From assembly GCA_035771165.1 (NCBI GenBank), contig JAWNZC010000300.1, positions 124,001 to 188,000 on the forward strand: a DNA stretch of 64,000 nt, in the 5' to 3' direction. Position 1 is the first letter of the stretch, and every line of letters begins with the position of its first letter. The translations under genes were made by a program, and so were the position numbers. The DNA comes from Paragorgia papillata. Taxonomy: Eukaryota; Cnidaria; Anthozoa; Scleralcyonacea; Coralliidae. The notes below the pieces were generated by a model. The model worked only from the letters and a program-made list of their open reading frames with translations. It had not been told where the DNA came from and did no database searches. This document shows, piece by piece, positions 63,961 through 64,000 of this stretch.

Positions 63961-64000
63961 ACGTAAAACAAAAATATAATGCCAGCGCTTTTGCCAAAGT

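Noticed and set aside
17900..64000. tRNA, rRNA or snRNA genes in the chromosomal part
   Set aside because: Reading by eye I found no cloverleaf or conserved RNA box strong enough to report. A tRNAscan or Infernal run would be decisive.

Overview
The window joins two kinds of DNA. Bases 1 to about 17,700 are the right-hand part of an integrated DNA virus, or virus-like mobile element, of the Polinton/adintovirus type. The rest is AT-rich invertebrate chromosome packed with transposon remains. The host looks like a metazoan, perhaps a cnidarian: there are spliced genes, a THAP-domain transposase gene, leucine-rich repeat and trypsin-like coiled-coil proteins, CR1/L2-type and Ty3/gypsy-type fragments, and many foldback MITEs. 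The host group is an inference from this content and no host marker gene is present.

Virus part (1-17.7 kb): about 22 tightly packed, intronless genes, all on the minus strand except two plus-strand genes at 6.8-8.7 kb. From the window edge rightward: the N-terminal 600 codons of a B-family DNA polymerase (cut by the window edge); two proteins built from a repeated DNA-binding-like module with a small, probably myristoylated protein between them; two membrane-segment proteins; a retroviral-type (rve) integrase; then, on the plus strand, an unknown 405-aa protein and a TFIIB/VLTF3-like zinc-ribbon protein; then two small membrane proteins, a probable minor capsid (penton-like) protein, an A32/FtsK-type packaging ATPase, a probable major capsid protein, several small proteins, an archaeo-eukaryotic primase with a PriCT-2 domain, and two fibre-like proteins. 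One fibre has a collagen shaft with a beta-rich head, the other a coiled coil with a LamG-like head, and both begin with the same seven residues. Together these form an integration, replication, late-transcription, packaging and capsid/attachment set. Nearly every gene starts in an AATAAATG-like motif, and several gene ends carry a conserved AT-rich hairpin.

Chromosomal part (17.7-64 kb): 20.1-24.2 kb holds palindromic elements, a THAP transposase gene inside a pair of 92-bp inverted repeats, and the 3' end of a gypsy-like element with its LTR. 25-28.6 kb holds foldback elements and possible mini-exons leading to a trypsin-like protease gene (28.9-31.3 kb). 32.8-36.5 kb is a nested inverted-repeat region in which a 9-bp-TSD transposon has broken a gene. 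37.4 kb is a hAT MITE with a perfect 8-bp TSD. 40-42.7 kb holds minisatellites and retroelement fragments. 43.8-46.1 kb is an intact leucine-rich repeat gene. 46.1-56.1 kb is almost entirely nested foldback and DNA transposons, whose target duplications and empty sites can be read directly. 59.7-63.5 kb is an old direct duplication with no convincing gene.
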